In this document: positions 44,448 through 53,646 of the stretch, piece after piece
How the letters are laid out: the number at the start of each line of letters is the position of its first letter
How positions within the stretch are numbered: position 1 is the stretch's first letter
Assembly: GCA_002698785.1 (NCBI GenBank)
Contig: PAAG01000053.1
Location: forward strand, 248,001 to 312,000
Source of the DNA: Verrucomicrobiales bacterium
Lineage (GTDB): Bacteria > Verrucomicrobiota > Verrucomicrobiia > Verrucomicrobiales > DEV007
DNA length: 64,000 nucleotides
Reading direction: 5' to 3'
The notes under the pieces: generated by a model
Seen by the model: only the letters and a program-made list of their open reading frames with translations
Told to the model about the DNA's origin: nothing
Database searches by the model: none
Translations under genes and position numbers: made by a program

Positions 44448-44972
44448 ATGAAACAAGCACTCCTGGCCACAGCTCTCCTTTTCGGAATGGCTGCTCTGGC
44501 TACAAACGCCCGGGCCGACCTTGCGGTTGGCGACGATGCACCGGACTTCTCTCTGAAGGGAAGCGACGGCAAAACCTACAAACTCTCCGATTTTAAAGGC
44601 AAACAGGCCGTCGTCGTGGCGTGGTATCCCAAGGCCTTTACCGGGGGATGAACGGCCGAATGCAAGTCGCTCCGTGAGAGTGGCGAAGAAATTCGGAAAT
44701 TCGATGTCGCATATTTTACCGCAAGCTGCGACGACGAAGAGACTAACGAGAAATTTGCGGAAGAACTCGAACTCGACTACCCGATCCTGAGTGATCCCGA
44801 TTGCGAGACCGCTGCAGACTATGGCATTTCCAATGGCAAACGCTCTGGTCGTGCGACCTTCTACATTGGGAAAGATGGGAAACTCCTTCACATCGAAACA
44901 TCGGTGAAAGCGGGAGCCCACGGCACACAGATCGCAGAGACTCTCAAAGAACTGGGCGTCGACGAGAGGTAG
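44448..44972 (+). CDS. Peroxiredoxin with in-frame TGA read as selenocysteine
   Basis: A secreted peroxiredoxin of the AhpC/TSA-BCP type (signal ending [24 protein letters not shown]). The frame stops at TGA (44649-44651, codon 68), exactly where the peroxidatic Cys belongs: [19 protein letters not shown]. The same frame continues through a complete peroxiredoxin to TAG at 44970-44972 ([19 protein letters not shown]). Downstream of the TGA, ACGG...CCGT enclosing CGA / TCG forms a short hairpin in the position of a bacterial SECIS. I therefore read 174 residues with Sec68. A nonsense mutation precisely at the catalytic codon is the less likely alternative. selA, selB and selC are not in the window. 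Confidence 0.85.
44653..44680 (+). promoter_or_regulatory. Putative bacterial SECIS hairpin
   Basis: Immediately after the in-frame TGA, ACGG and CCGT pair outside and CGA / TCG inside, with apical loop ATGCAAG. Position and G-containing loop fit a bacterial SECIS, although the stem is short and interrupted. Confidence 0.5.
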
Positions 44973-45006
44973 AACACCTCTCCCAATCATACCTTTAACT
45001 CAGAAT

Positions 45007-45055
45007 TGTCCCGGGCATTCGTCGATTCATATCTCGGCGAACCCGGGACACTCGT
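45007..45055. terminator. Inverted repeat after the peroxiredoxin gene
   Basis: GTCCCGGG and CCCGGGAC form an 8-bp stem with a long loop, 35 bases past the peroxiredoxin stop. The T run is weak. Confidence 0.45.
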
Positions 45056-45076
45056 TTCATAAATTCACCCACCAAA

Positions 45077-46114
45077 ATGCGAATAACCCTCGTTCTGTTG
45101 ATTGCGATGTCGTTTGTGAAAACAGCCCTGTCACAAGTGAAAGGCTATCCTGAAGGCGTCGAAGAAATGTCCTACGTTTCCAGTGCGGATGATACCGAGC
45201 AACCGACACTCTTCTGGGCCCCGGAAAAAAGCGACGGACCTCTCCCTTTGCTCGTGGCTCTGCACACTTGGTCGTGTGATTACACCCAAGCAGGAGGGGA
45301 AGCGGTCTATGCCCGATGGTGTCAGCAGGAAAACTGGGTTTTTATCCATCCCAACTTCCGCGGCCCGAACCGAAAGCCGCAGGCCCTGGGTTCCAACCTT
45401 GCTGTAGGCGATGTCCTCAGTGCGATCGAGTTCGCCAAGAAGAAAGCGAACATCGACCCGGAACGAATCTACTGCATTGGCGTTTCAGGCGGCGGCCACA
45501 TGTCGTTGTTGATGGCTGGTCGCGCGCCCGAAATTTGGGCCGGTGTGTCGGCATGGTGTGGCATTTCAGACATCGCCGCATGGCATCAGCAATGTTCGGA
45601 GAATGAGAGATTCGCTCACTACGCAGGTCACATTGAGAAAGCCCTCGGTGCTCCTCCTGAAAAAGGGAGTGATGCCCTGGAGTCAGCGAACCATCGCTCT
45701 CCAGTTTCTTGGCTGAACGCAGCGCAGGCAGTCAATCTCGACATCAACCACGGAGTCAAAGACGGGCGAATTGGTAGCGTTCCGTTTTCCCATTCCTTGC
45801 ACGCCTGGAATGCAGTCGTAGAGGGAGAAGAAGAATTCCCAGACGATTGGATCGACAGTTCCTATCAAAGCCAGACATTTTCTGAATCTGGGAACGAAGC
45901 AAACCCTGACCCACTATACGGAGAGCATCAGCCTGTCTTTCGCAAGACGGCGGAGAACACACGAATTACGATTTTCGACGGCGGTCACCAGATCGTCCAC
46001 AATGCCGCATTGAACTGGCTGGCTGCTCAGAGAAAAGGGGCACCGGCTGTCTGGGAACTCAAAAATACGGTCACCCTGAAAACCGGAAAAGAAGAGTCCG
46101 AGAGCGGAAAGTAA
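45077..46114 (+). CDS. Secreted alpha/beta hydrolase (prolyl oligopeptidase-like)
   Basis: A 345-residue exported serine hydrolase. Signal peptide MRITLVLLIAMSFVKTALS. The hydrolase fold shows LPLLVALHTWSCD (oxyanion region), WVFIHPNFRGPN, the nucleophile elbow GVSGGGHMS and the final DGGHQIVHN with the catalytic His. It resembles PHB-depolymerase / prolyl-oligopeptidase-like esterases; the substrate is unknown. It lies 20 bases before the secreted sugar isomerase gene and is probably in one operon. Confidence 0.8.
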   Translation: MRITLVLLIAMSFVKTALSQVKGYPEGVEEMSYVSSADDTEQPTLFWAPEKSDGPLPLLVALHTWSCDYTQAGGEAVYARWCQQENWVFIHPNFRGPNRKPQALGSNLAVGDVLSAIEFAKKKANIDPERIYCIGVSGGGHMSLLMAGRAPEIWAGVSAWCGISDIAAWHQQCSENERFAHYAGHIEKALGAPPEKGSDALESANHRSPVSWLNAAQAVNLDINHGVKDGRIGSVPFSHSLHAWNAVVEGEEEFPDDWIDSSYQSQTFSESGNEANPDPLYGEHQPVFRKTAENTRITIFDGGHQIVHNAALNWLAAQRKGAPAVWELKNTVTLKTGKEESESGK

Positions 46115-46134
46115 AACTCTGGGAAAACACGAAA

Positions 46135-47061
46135 ATGAAAACCGACTCCCGCCGACAGTTCCTAACACGCAGCACTTTGATGGCTGGAAGCTCACTAGCA
46201 GCCCTTCGATCTCTCGAACATTCAGCCTTCGCTGAGAGTTCGCCAGCCACGGACATCTGCGTGTTCAATAAGCCCCTGCAGCATCTCGACTACGAGGCTC
46301 AGGCAAAGCTCGTCGCAGAGATGGGATTCGTTGGGATCGAAGGAACCGTCCGCAAAGGCGGTCACGTCTTGCCAGAAAAAGTGAAAGAGGACCTCCCCAA
46401 ACAAATCAAAGCCCTAAAAGAACACGGTCTCGAAATGACGGTGATGACGACCGACGTGGACAACATAGATTCTCCAATTCATCGAACCGTCCTCGAGACA
46501 GCTGCCGAGCTCGGGGTTCAGCGCTTTCGTATGGGAGGCATCAAATACCACTACGACCGACCCATTCCAGAGCAGCTGGAAGAGATTCGTAATTCATTGC
46601 AAAAACTTAACAAATTCTGCAAACCGCTGGGGATTCAGCCTCTTTATCAGAACCACGCAGGTGCTGGTCGCTTTGGTGCCGCGCTGTGGGATCTGTATGA
46701 AGTCCTCAAGGATTTCGATCCTGCCGATCTGGGAGTTGCGTTCGATATTCGGCACGCCACCGTCGAGGGCGGGCAGTCGTGGCCCACCGAGTTCCATCTT
46801 CTTCGGCCGTGGTTTGGGACCGTTTACTGCAAAGACTTTGTCTGGAAAGATGGCGTCGCTCGCCCGACAAATGTGCCGCTGGGAACCGGCCGGGTCGATT
46901 ATTCGGCGTTCATCAAGATGCTTCGCAAGTCAGATTACAACGGTCCCATCTCGCTCCACATGGAATACAAGGATCACCGAGATCCAGCTCTCTTGGAGGA
47001 TTCCATCGCCGCAATTCGAGCCGACAAGACGTCTTTGGATGAACTCTTGGAGGGCGCGTGA
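46135..47061 (+). CDS. Secreted sugar phosphate isomerase/epimerase-like protein (paralogue)
   Basis: A 308-residue TIM-barrel protein closely related to the one at 8111-9022. The N-terminus is a Tat-like signal (MKTDSRRQFLTRSTLMAGSSL with SRRQFL). Shared motifs are FNKPLQHLDYEAQAKLVAEMGF, GHVLPEKVKEDLP, QNHAG, DIRHATVEGGQSWP and HMEYKDHRDP. The paralogue has DIGH where this one has DIRH. It follows the hydrolase gene and its 3' end touches the convergent membrane-protein gene. Confidence 0.8.
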   Translation: MKTDSRRQFLTRSTLMAGSSLAALRSLEHSAFAESSPATDICVFNKPLQHLDYEAQAKLVAEMGFVGIEGTVRKGGHVLPEKVKEDLPKQIKALKEHGLEMTVMTTDVDNIDSPIHRTVLETAAELGVQRFRMGGIKYHYDRPIPEQLEEIRNSLQKLNKFCKPLGIQPLYQNHAGAGRFGAALWDLYEVLKDFDPADLGVAFDIRHATVEGGQSWPTEFHLLRPWFGTVYCKDFVWKDGVARPTNVPLGTGRVDYSAFIKMLRKSDYNGPISLHMEYKDHRDPALLEDSIAAIRADKTSLDELLEGA

Positions 47062-47781
47062 CTACAGTTGCTCTTCCGCAGTGGGTAGCGAGGCAAGATC
47101 GGCCCCTTCGCGAAAACTCTCAGCAACCTTCCGAAAAATGGGAAAGGCCTTCTCTTCTTTCGAAGGAAGTGTCCACATCATCAGCTGGTAGAAATCCTTT
47201 TCTCCTTCCAGATAGACGATCAGGTAAACGATTCGGATTCCCTCGATCGTTCCTTCAATTCTACATTCGCGAGCAGGGTATAGGGGATGCACCGAGGAGT
47301 TGATGTCTCCTTTCTCCAGCTTTTCCATTCCCTCAGAAGATAATCCGGAAAGCAGCTCGGCATATTTATCGAGATCGAAGCTCTCATCGAAGTCGACGAT
47401 TGGTTCGGAAATCGTGGCGAGATATTCTTCCCGAAATAAATTACCCCACTGGACATCTGCTTCTGACGCTCCGAGGCTCTGCTTGGACCAATGGGATGGC
47501 CCCCTCAGTGCGTAGGAGACTCCCGCTGAGCTGACCGCTTCGATTTTCTCTCCTTCTTTAACGCTCTTCGCATTCTCTCTGATCGCAAAAAAGACACTTA
47601 GGCCGACAAATCCAAGACCGATCAAAAACGTAATGACGGCAACGATTGACCAGCCTGCTGACTTCTTCACGATGGCGAAGACAACGGAGAGTATGAATAG
47701 AATTGGCAGCAGGATCATCAGGAAGCACCCCAGAACGCCTCCGATCATGTATCCCATCTGGTATGCCTCGCTTTGCTCCAT
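47062..47781 (-). CDS. Hypothetical membrane protein
   Basis: A 239-residue protein with two N-terminal membrane helices (GGVLGCFLMILLPILFILSVVFAI and WSIVAVITFLIGLGFVGLSVFF). A soluble domain follows (about 85-239; VSYALRGPSHWSKQSLGASEADVQWG, IRIVYLIVYLEGEKDFYQLMMWTLP). The soluble part looks like the DcrB/PsbP-like fold of small exported proteins, which is a guess. No partner is indicated by context. Confidence 0.6.
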   Translation of the reverse strand: MEQSEAYQMGYMIGGVLGCFLMILLPILFILSVVFAIVKKSAGWSIVAVITFLIGLGFVGLSVFFAIRENAKSVKEGEKIEAVSSAGVSYALRGPSHWSKQSLGASEADVQWGNLFREEYLATISEPIVDFDESFDLDKYAELLSGLSSEGMEKLEKGDINSSVHPLYPARECRIEGTIEGIRIVYLIVYLEGEKDFYQLMMWTLPSKEEKAFPIFRKVAESFREGADLASLPTAEEQL

Positions 47782-47855
47782 GGTGCAGGTTGATCTACCC
47801 TAACCGTCCTTCTTGCCTCAAGAAGGTCAAAGAAAAGTTTTCGAGCCTTAGTCTC

Positions 47856-48746
47856 TCAATAATCGCGATCGAGAAGATAATCGACGAGTTCTTTCAACCG
47901 CAGCCCGTTCTTTCCAAATGGTTTCAGAGCTTCGTGAGCTTTTTTGGTCAGGCGGGCCGCTTCTTTTCTACTCTTTTCTAGGCCAAACAGCGCAGGGTAG
48001 GTGGATTTGTTAGACGCTTCATCCTTTCCTGCGCTCTTCCCAAGCTTTTCACTTGTCTGGGTGACATCGAGAATGTCATCGATCACTTGGAAAGCGAGTC
48101 CGAGAGACTGACCGTATATGGTGAGTGCTTCGAGTTTTTTTGGGGTGGCATTAGCGGACATCGCTCCGAGACGAATGGAAGCCGTCAGCAATGCCGCTGT
48201 CTTGCTCTGGTGGATGAATTTCAATTGAGCAGGGCTTAACAGCACGTCGCTACCTTCTCCTTCAAGATCGAGGATCTGGCCGCCGATCAGATGACGGCTG
48301 CCTGAGGAAACGGCCAGCTCAGTTACGTATGCACCTACATCATATCGCTTGGTAGGTGGTGTTTGTGCCAGGATCTCAAAAGCAACCGTGAGAAGTGCGT
48401 CGCCGGCCAGAACAGCGACGCCTTCGCCATACTTCACATGGCTTGTTGGCATACCCCTGCGCAGGTCGTCATCATCCATGCAGGGAAGATCGTCATGAAT
48501 CAGCGAGTAAGTGTGGATGCACTCAACAGCCGAGGCTGGAGCCAGCGCCTTCTCAAAATCCCCGCCGCAAGCTTCGGCAGCTGCCAGACACAGAATCGGG
48601 CGCAACCGTTTGCCGCCGGCGAACAGGCTGTACCGCATGGCCTCATGGACCGTTGCTGGACGGACTCGTGCTTTTGGCAAAAAGGCATCCAGAGCCTTAT
48701 CGACAATCTTCGAACGTTCCTTCAGATACGGCTTCAGCTCTTCCAT
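47856..48746 (-). CDS. ispA: Farnesyl/geranyl diphosphate synthase (short-chain polyprenyl synthetase)
   Basis: Condenses isopentenyl diphosphate with allylic diphosphates to make farnesyl diphosphate. The 296 residues contain the first Asp-rich motif DDLPCMDDDDLRRGMPTSH (DDxxxxD, the bacterial FPP synthase form) and the second DDILDVTQ, plus LFAGGKRLRPIL and GKSAGKDEASNKSTYP. Chain length cannot be fixed from sequence but fits IspA. It is followed upstream on the same strand by asd, with 24 bases between. Confidence 0.92.
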   Translation of the reverse strand: MEELKPYLKERSKIVDKALDAFLPKARVRPATVHEAMRYSLFAGGKRLRPILCLAAAEACGGDFEKALAPASAVECIHTYSLIHDDLPCMDDDDLRRGMPTSHVKYGEGVAVLAGDALLTVAFEILAQTPPTKRYDVGAYVTELAVSSGSRHLIGGQILDLEGEGSDVLLSPAQLKFIHQSKTAALLTASIRLGAMSANATPKKLEALTIYGQSLGLAFQVIDDILDVTQTSEKLGKSAGKDEASNKSTYPALFGLEKSRKEAARLTKKAHEALKPFGKNGLRLKELVDYLLDRDY

Positions 48747-48770
48747 GCGATTCGCTTAGTGTTGAATTTT

Positions 48771-49784
48771 CTAGAGTAGCTCGGCGATTTGCACCGCGTT
48801 CAATGCTGCACCTTTGCGTACCTGATCTCCCACTACCCAGAAAGTAAGCGCATTATCGAGAACCAGATCTTCGCGGATCCGGCCGACGAGACAGTCGTCT
48901 CCATCAGTACAGTCGAGTGGAGTGGGGAATTGAGGAGGTGATGCAAAAGGATCGTCAACGACCCGCACCCCTATGGCGGAGGAAACCGCTTCTCTTGCTG
49001 CAGCAACAGACGGCTTGTCATTGAAAACAGCGGTGACTGCTACGGCGTGAGAACGGAAAACCGGAACACGTACACAAGTGACCGATGCCTTCAACTCAGG
49101 AGCATGAAGGATCTTCTGCCCTTCGAAATGCATCTTCATCTCCTCCTTCGTGTATCCATTTTCCTGGAAGACGTCTACCTGAGGAATCACGTTAAAAGCG
49201 ATCTGGCAGGGATACACCGAGAGTTCTGGGAGAGGCTCTCCTTTGGCGAGACAATCTACCTGTCCCTCCAGTTCCGCGATTCCCTGGGCACCACTTCCTG
49301 ACACAGCCTGATAACTGGATGCAATGATGCTCTTCACACCTCCAAATGCTTCATGCATTGGATTGAGAGCCATCAAGGTCACGATAGTGGTGCAGTTAGG
49401 GTTTGCGATGATCCCGTTGTTCGAGGAAACGTCATCAGGATTGATTTCGGGAACAACGAGCGGAACTCCTTCGTCCATGCGAAAGGCAGAGGAGTTATCG
49501 ACAACCACAGCTCCGGCTTTCACCGCGTGAGGCGCAAACTCTTTCGAGATTCCTCCGCCTGCGCTGAAGAGTGCGACGTCGATTCCTTCAAATGAATCAG
49601 GTGTGAGCTCTTTCACCTCGATCTCCTGACCACGGAACGTGAGTTTCTTGCCAGCAGAACGTGCGGAAGCAAGAAGGGTCAGTTCGCTCACGGGAAAATC
49701 GCGTTGTTCGAGGCACTTGAGGATTTCGATCCCCACGGCCCCGGTCGCGCCCACGACGGCGAGATGCTTGGGAGTTTGGCTCAT
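48771..49784 (-). CDS. asd: Aspartate-semialdehyde dehydrogenase
   Basis: Makes aspartate semialdehyde for lysine, threonine, methionine and diaminopimelate. The 337 residues show the NADP loop VVGATGAVGIEILKCL, the active-site Cys in IIANPNCTTIVTLM, SSYQAVSGSGAQGI and the catalytic His region VTCVRVPVFRSHAVAV. Length and motifs match the bacterial family. Same strand as ispA, likely co-transcribed. Confidence 0.95.
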   Translation of the reverse strand: MSQTPKHLAVVGATGAVGIEILKCLEQRDFPVSELTLLASARSAGKKLTFRGQEIEVKELTPDSFEGIDVALFSAGGGISKEFAPHAVKAGAVVVDNSSAFRMDEGVPLVVPEINPDDVSSNNGIIANPNCTTIVTLMALNPMHEAFGGVKSIIASSYQAVSGSGAQGIAELEGQVDCLAKGEPLPELSVYPCQIAFNVIPQVDVFQENGYTKEEMKMHFEGQKILHAPELKASVTCVRVPVFRSHAVAVTAVFNDKPSVAAAREAVSSAIGVRVVDDPFASPPQFPTPLDCTDGDDCLVGRIREDLVLDNALTFWVVGDQVRKGAALNAVQIAELL

Positions 49785-49924
49785 TTTCGTAATTTATTTG
49801 AAAGAAGGGGTGCGATTTTACGTATTCTCGTCTCGAATGCAACAGATTGACGACCTGACGATTGACGGTTACATTTCGTTAAGTTGTCTTAAAAGACATC
49901 TACTCAACCACATCCAACATATCT

Positions 49925-50050
49925 ATGAAGCGTTTGTTTTACATCGTACTCCTTGCCGCAGCATGCCTTTCTCTTGGTTCTTGCGGTTTCAAGAAAGCTT
50001 GTGACAGCGGCAAGAGCTGCTGCGCGACGAAAGCTGCATGCTGCAAGTAA
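49925..50050 (+). CDS. Tiny Cys-rich lipoprotein
   Basis: A 41-residue frame with a lipoprotein signal (MKRLFYIVLLAAACLSLGSC) and a Cys-rich tail (CGFKKACDSGKSCCATKA). Six further Cys in 22 residues suggest metal binding. A strong terminator follows 20 bases on, which supports a real transcript. Too short for family assignment. Confidence 0.65.
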   Translation: MKRLFYIVLLAAACLSLGSCGFKKACDSGKSCCATKAACCK

Positions 50051-50069
50051 TTGCATCAGAATTCACAAG

Positions 50070-50102
50070 AACGGCCATCCTTTCCGGGGTGGCCGTTTTT
50101 TT
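50070..50102. terminator. Bidirectional terminator
   Basis: AACGGCCA / TGGCCGTT stem (8 bp) followed by a T run, between the lipoprotein gene and the convergent psd gene. Confidence 0.8.
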
Positions 50103-51006
50103 ATGTACTGATCGTTCCCATCTTGTCGCCCATTCGAGCATAGATTTCGACTCCCTCGAGTGACTTCGCGGACAGATCTTCAGCAGGGCAGATTCGCCCT
50201 TTTTGGAAGACTGTGATCACCATCGAGCCACCGAATCGAAAATATCCCTTCTCCTCTCCTTTCGAGACTATTTCACCTGATTGCGCTGTATCTACGATAC
50301 TTCCAACATTGGTGGCTCCAATTTCAAGAAAGAGGTAGTCGCCGACAGGGCTATCGGAAATTAGGGAAACTCTTCTTTTATTCTCCAATAGGTAAGAAAT
50401 TCGCCGCTTCAATGCGATCGGGTTCACAGAATAGAGCGACCCTTGGATCAGTTTAGGCTCTCCTGATCGCCCGCCTGCCGGGAAATGAAATCGATGGTAA
50501 TCGGTGGGGCACAACCGCGAAAGCACTGCCATACCATCGGAAAAGCGATCGGCTAGCTCGTCGTCTCCAATCAGCTCCGCCAGATCCATCTTTCGACCTT
50601 TCGCATAAATGTGGGATTCGCGGGAAAGATCGTGAATGAGCAAATGGCGGCCGTCGGCGGGGAAACAGACTGAATTCTCAGCGTCATCAATCGGGCGTGC
50701 CTCCGGCTTCAGCTTTCGGTAAAAGAATTCATTAAACGTCCGAAACTCATCTGGTGAACTCAGGAACTCGTTAGGATCGACGTCGAAACGCTCCAGAAAT
50801 CGAGGTATCTCCTTCGCTGAACTCGGAAGGTCGGCCCACCAGCCATAGAGAGCGGAGAACCATTTGCGCTTAATGAAAGCCTCGAGGCAAACTCGTCCGG
50901 CGAGCGTTTCATAGGCCCACCGTAGTGGTTTTTCGCCAAAAATTCCTTCGGGTTTGGTTTTCCCCGCGTAGCGGTCGTAATAAACGATGTCTTGCCTCTC
51001 CTGCAC
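50101..51006 (-). CDS. psd: Phosphatidylserine decarboxylase
   Basis: Converts phosphatidylserine to phosphatidylethanolamine at the inner membrane. The 301 residues contain the PSD barrel segments FRTFNEFFYRKLKPEARP, VCFPADGR, LCPTDYHRFHFPAGG with the catalytic His, and the C-terminal FGGSMVITVFQKG. In that segment the Gly-Ser pair is the self-cleavage site that forms the pyruvoyl group (usually LGST). The length fits the PSD-II (clostridial-like) form. It converges on the small lipoprotein gene and is divergent from surE. Confidence 0.9.
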   Translation of the reverse strand: MQERQDIVYYDRYAGKTKPEGIFGEKPLRWAYETLAGRVCLEAFIKRKWFSALYGWWADLPSSAKEIPRFLERFDVDPNEFLSSPDEFRTFNEFFYRKLKPEARPIDDAENSVCFPADGRHLLIHDLSRESHIYAKGRKMDLAELIGDDELADRFSDGMAVLSRLCPTDYHRFHFPAGGRSGEPKLIQGSLYSVNPIALKRRISYLLENKRRVSLISDSPVGDYLFLEIGATNVGSIVDTAQSGEIVSKGEEKGYFRFGGSMVITVFQKGRICPAEDLSAKSLEGVEIYARMGDKMGTIST

Positions 51007-51068
51007 AGGTGAGAGATAGACGAAGAGAATTACTTCATCAATTCCCGAAAACTCTCCCCCTGAAAACT

Positions 51069-51764
51069 ATGTTAGCCCTGATTACAAACGATGATGGAAT
51101 CGACGCCGAAGGCTTGGCCGCGTTGGAACAACTCGCGAGCCACTTATTCGACGAAGTCTGGACAGTAGCACCAGCGCAACAAGCTTCAGAGATCGGCCAC
51201 CGGGTGACAACGAAAGGAGCGATCCGTGTTGAGGAACAGGGATACAACCGCTATGCCATTCACGGGACTCCCGCAGACTGTACTCGCCTAGCTCTTTCGA
51301 GAATTCTGCCGGCGAAGCCGGACTGGATTCTTTCGGGAATCAATCACGGGGGGAATCTCGGGAGACACGATTTTGTGATTTCGGGCACGGTTGCAGCGGT
51401 TCGGGAAGCTGCATTTGCAGGAATCCCAGGCGTAGCCGTATCCCATTTTATTCGACGTGGACTTCCGTTGGATTGGGATGCTGCCTCTTCTCGTGCCCTT
51501 TCTGCCTTGGAACTGGTTATGGGAGAGCAGGCAGAAACTGGGGAATTCTGGTGCATAAACCTTCCTCACCCAGAGAACGAAGAAACAAAACCCCAAGTGG
51601 TCTTTTGCGAGCAAGAGCATAAGCCGTTGATCGTCGAGTATTCCGAGGTGGAACCCGGGCATTGGCAGTATTCGGGAGATTACCATAGTCGCCCCCGCAC
51701 TCCCGGGAGCGATGTGGACGTTTGTTTTCGGGGAGATATCGCCGTATCGCGGGTTTCAGTGTAA
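51069..51764 (+). CDS. surE: 5'/3'-nucleotidase SurE
   Basis: A metal-dependent nucleotidase acting on nucleoside monophosphates, linked to stationary-phase survival. Starting at 51069 (MLALITNDDGIDAEGLAALE) puts the metal motif NDDG at the N-terminus as in all SurE proteins; the longer frame overlaps psd. Other motifs are VAPAQQASEIGHRVT, GTPADCTRLAL and LSGINHGGNLGRHDFVISGTVAAVREAAF. The 231 residues are slightly short of average but complete. Confidence 0.93.
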   Translation: MLALITNDDGIDAEGLAALEQLASHLFDEVWTVAPAQQASEIGHRVTTKGAIRVEEQGYNRYAIHGTPADCTRLALSRILPAKPDWILSGINHGGNLGRHDFVISGTVAAVREAAFAGIPGVAVSHFIRRGLPLDWDAASSRALSALELVMGEQAETGEFWCINLPHPENEETKPQVVFCEQEHKPLIVEYSEVEPGHWQYSGDYHSRPRTPGSDVDVCFRGDIAVSRVSV

Positions 51765-51780
51765 ACTTCGATTCGACTGA

Positions 51781-52746
51781 ATGAAGCGAATCGAGACTAT
51801 CACAACGGAGATCCGTCAGAAAATTGAACGGAATCTCTCCGAGTGGGAAAGTCTCTTCGCCGTCGATACCGATCCACGTTTCTTCGAAGGATGGGAGGCG
51901 ATGCCTGATTTCAATTTCGATTGGAATTCCTTCGACCCGAATACAGCATGGTGGCTTGGCGAATTAAGCCGCGTGGTCTACACTCCTGATCATAAGGAAG
52001 AGCCTCGTGACAAGGACGGGTTGCTTCCTCGCAGGAAGCCCATGCTGTTGGAAAGGTCGCCGTTCGAGGAAATTCTTTCTATCCACAAAACAGGAAATCA
52101 CGCTGCGATCTATCGACGAAGGGACGGCAAGGGCGGAACCATTGTCTCGTTCCGAGGCTCGAGCAAAACCCGCCAGTGGATCATGAATGCTGTGGTCGCA
52201 CCTCATGGCTGGCGACGATTTCGGTTGGAAGACGATCCCGAGGATGCCTACGTGCATTCGGGCTTTTATGTCTTCTTCAAACGAATCTGGCCTAAGATTA
52301 AGGACACTCTTGAGGCTCTTCCTCGCCCGTGGATATTTACCGGACACTCTCTGGGTGGGGCTCTGGCCACTCTAGCCGGCGTGCTTGCTGAACCAGATTT
52401 GGTCTGCACTTTCGGGGCTCCAAAGGTCGGGAATAGCGGTTTTCAGCGTCTCCGCAACGGTCGAGATACGTGGCGAATCGTAAATCATATCGACATTGTT
52501 CCTCGATTACCTCTTCCTGATAAGGCCCTTAAGGACAAGCAATGGATACATGGGCCAGAGGCGATTTGGCTGAGTAGGGAGGGGATTCCAGGAAAATTTG
52601 CTTCCTGGGACGAAGAGTGCGCGCTGCCTTTCCCCTTGAGTTCCCTGGCCAGAGAACTCAAAACTCCTCCTGATTGGATCCGAGATCATCGAATTGGAGA
52701 ATATTGCAGAAAATTGCGCCAGATTGGTCCAGACGCGGATGTATGA
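51781..52746 (+). CDS. Class 3 lipase family protein
   Basis: A 321-residue alpha/beta hydrolase of the lipase class 3 family. The nucleophile elbow is FTGHSLGGALATLAGVL, preceded by VSFRGSSKTRQW and followed by CTFGAPKVGN and HIDIVPRLP with the catalytic Asp. No signal peptide is present, so it is probably cytoplasmic or membrane-associated. It starts 17 bases after surE and may share its transcript. Confidence 0.85.
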   Translation: MKRIETITTEIRQKIERNLSEWESLFAVDTDPRFFEGWEAMPDFNFDWNSFDPNTAWWLGELSRVVYTPDHKEEPRDKDGLLPRRKPMLLERSPFEEILSIHKTGNHAAIYRRRDGKGGTIVSFRGSSKTRQWIMNAVVAPHGWRRFRLEDDPEDAYVHSGFYVFFKRIWPKIKDTLEALPRPWIFTGHSLGGALATLAGVLAEPDLVCTFGAPKVGNSGFQRLRNGRDTWRIVNHIDIVPRLPLPDKALKDKQWIHGPEAIWLSREGIPGKFASWDEECALPFPLSSLARELKTPPDWIRDHRIGEYCRKLRQIGPDADV

Positions 52747-52788
52747 TTGATCCCGGCTGTATTTCTGCGATATTTTAGGGCTCTCTCT

Positions 52789-53640
52789 ATGATTCATAAA
52801 CACCCCAACCGGGCTGCGATTTTCGGATCGGCATTGGCTTCTCTTTTCTGGGTTTCTTCGGTGCTTGCCCAAGAGGACGATGTTCCCGAAAAAATCGACC
52901 TATCCAATTTCCCCGGGGAAATTGTTGAACAAGTGGTGGTGCCTATCCCGGCTGAGATTTTTGCGGTTCTGGACAAGCTCGACGAACCGGACTGGGGTAG
53001 CGGCATTGCGATCCCGGAGGATACCCAACAGAATCGCGAGCGCGCCGTGCTTGCGCTGACCTTTGGATCACTTGTTGGTGAAGGGTTTATTGCAGTTCAG
53101 GCGGAAGATTCTGACGAGATCATGCAGATCGGAAAGAAGGTTCTGACGATGTCCGAGTCTCTCGGGATTGCGAAAGCCGTCCGGCCACACAGTCTCAGTA
53201 TAATTGAGGCTGCTGGTGATAGGGACTGGGCAAGAGTTCGGGACGAACTGGACAGCACGCAGCAGACAGTGCGTATGGAAATGGAGTTGCTGCGCGACGA
53301 CGAAATTTCTAACCTTGTCAGTCTGGGCGGCTGGCTGCGGGGAACGAATGTAGTGACATCCTTCATCAGTGAGTCGTTCAGCGAAGATAAAGCAGAGCTC
53401 CTGAACCAACCCGGCCTGGTTGCTCATTTTCGCGAGATTCTGGCTTCGATGAAGGGGCCGGCAGCGAATACTCCGCAAATTAGAGCCATTTCGACCGGGC
53501 TGGCTCGACTGGAAGCAATCATCAAAGAAAACGAAACAATTTCCGAGGATGGCGTGAACGAGTTGAATGAAATCAGCCGATCCATGCTTGAGGAATATTA
53601 CTTTGAAAAGGAGACTACGGCTGGAAATGCCGCCAACTAA
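52789..53640 (+). CDS. Secreted hypothetical protein
   Basis: I start at 52789 (MIHKHPNRAAIFGSALASLF), giving a signal peptide ending VLAQ and 283 residues. The mature part is helical and acidic (DEIMQIGKKVLTMSESLGIAK; RDELDSTQQTVRMEMELLRD), with no recognised domain. It is followed by a small membrane-anchored protein 6 bases on, probably in one operon. Confidence 0.6.
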   Translation: MIHKHPNRAAIFGSALASLFWVSSVLAQEDDVPEKIDLSNFPGEIVEQVVVPIPAEIFAVLDKLDEPDWGSGIAIPEDTQQNRERAVLALTFGSLVGEGFIAVQAEDSDEIMQIGKKVLTMSESLGIAKAVRPHSLSIIEAAGDRDWARVRDELDSTQQTVRMEMELLRDDEISNLVSLGGWLRGTNVVTSFISESFSEDKAELLNQPGLVAHFREILASMKGPAANTPQIRAISTGLARLEAIIKENETISEDGVNELNEISRSMLEEYYFEKETTAGNAAN

Positions 53641-53646
53641 GCACCC

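Noticed and set aside
44448-44651. Truncated 67-residue peroxiredoxin pseudogene
   Set aside because: The frame continues uninterrupted after the TGA with full family conservation and the TGA replaces exactly the catalytic Cys, so selenocysteine is the better reading.
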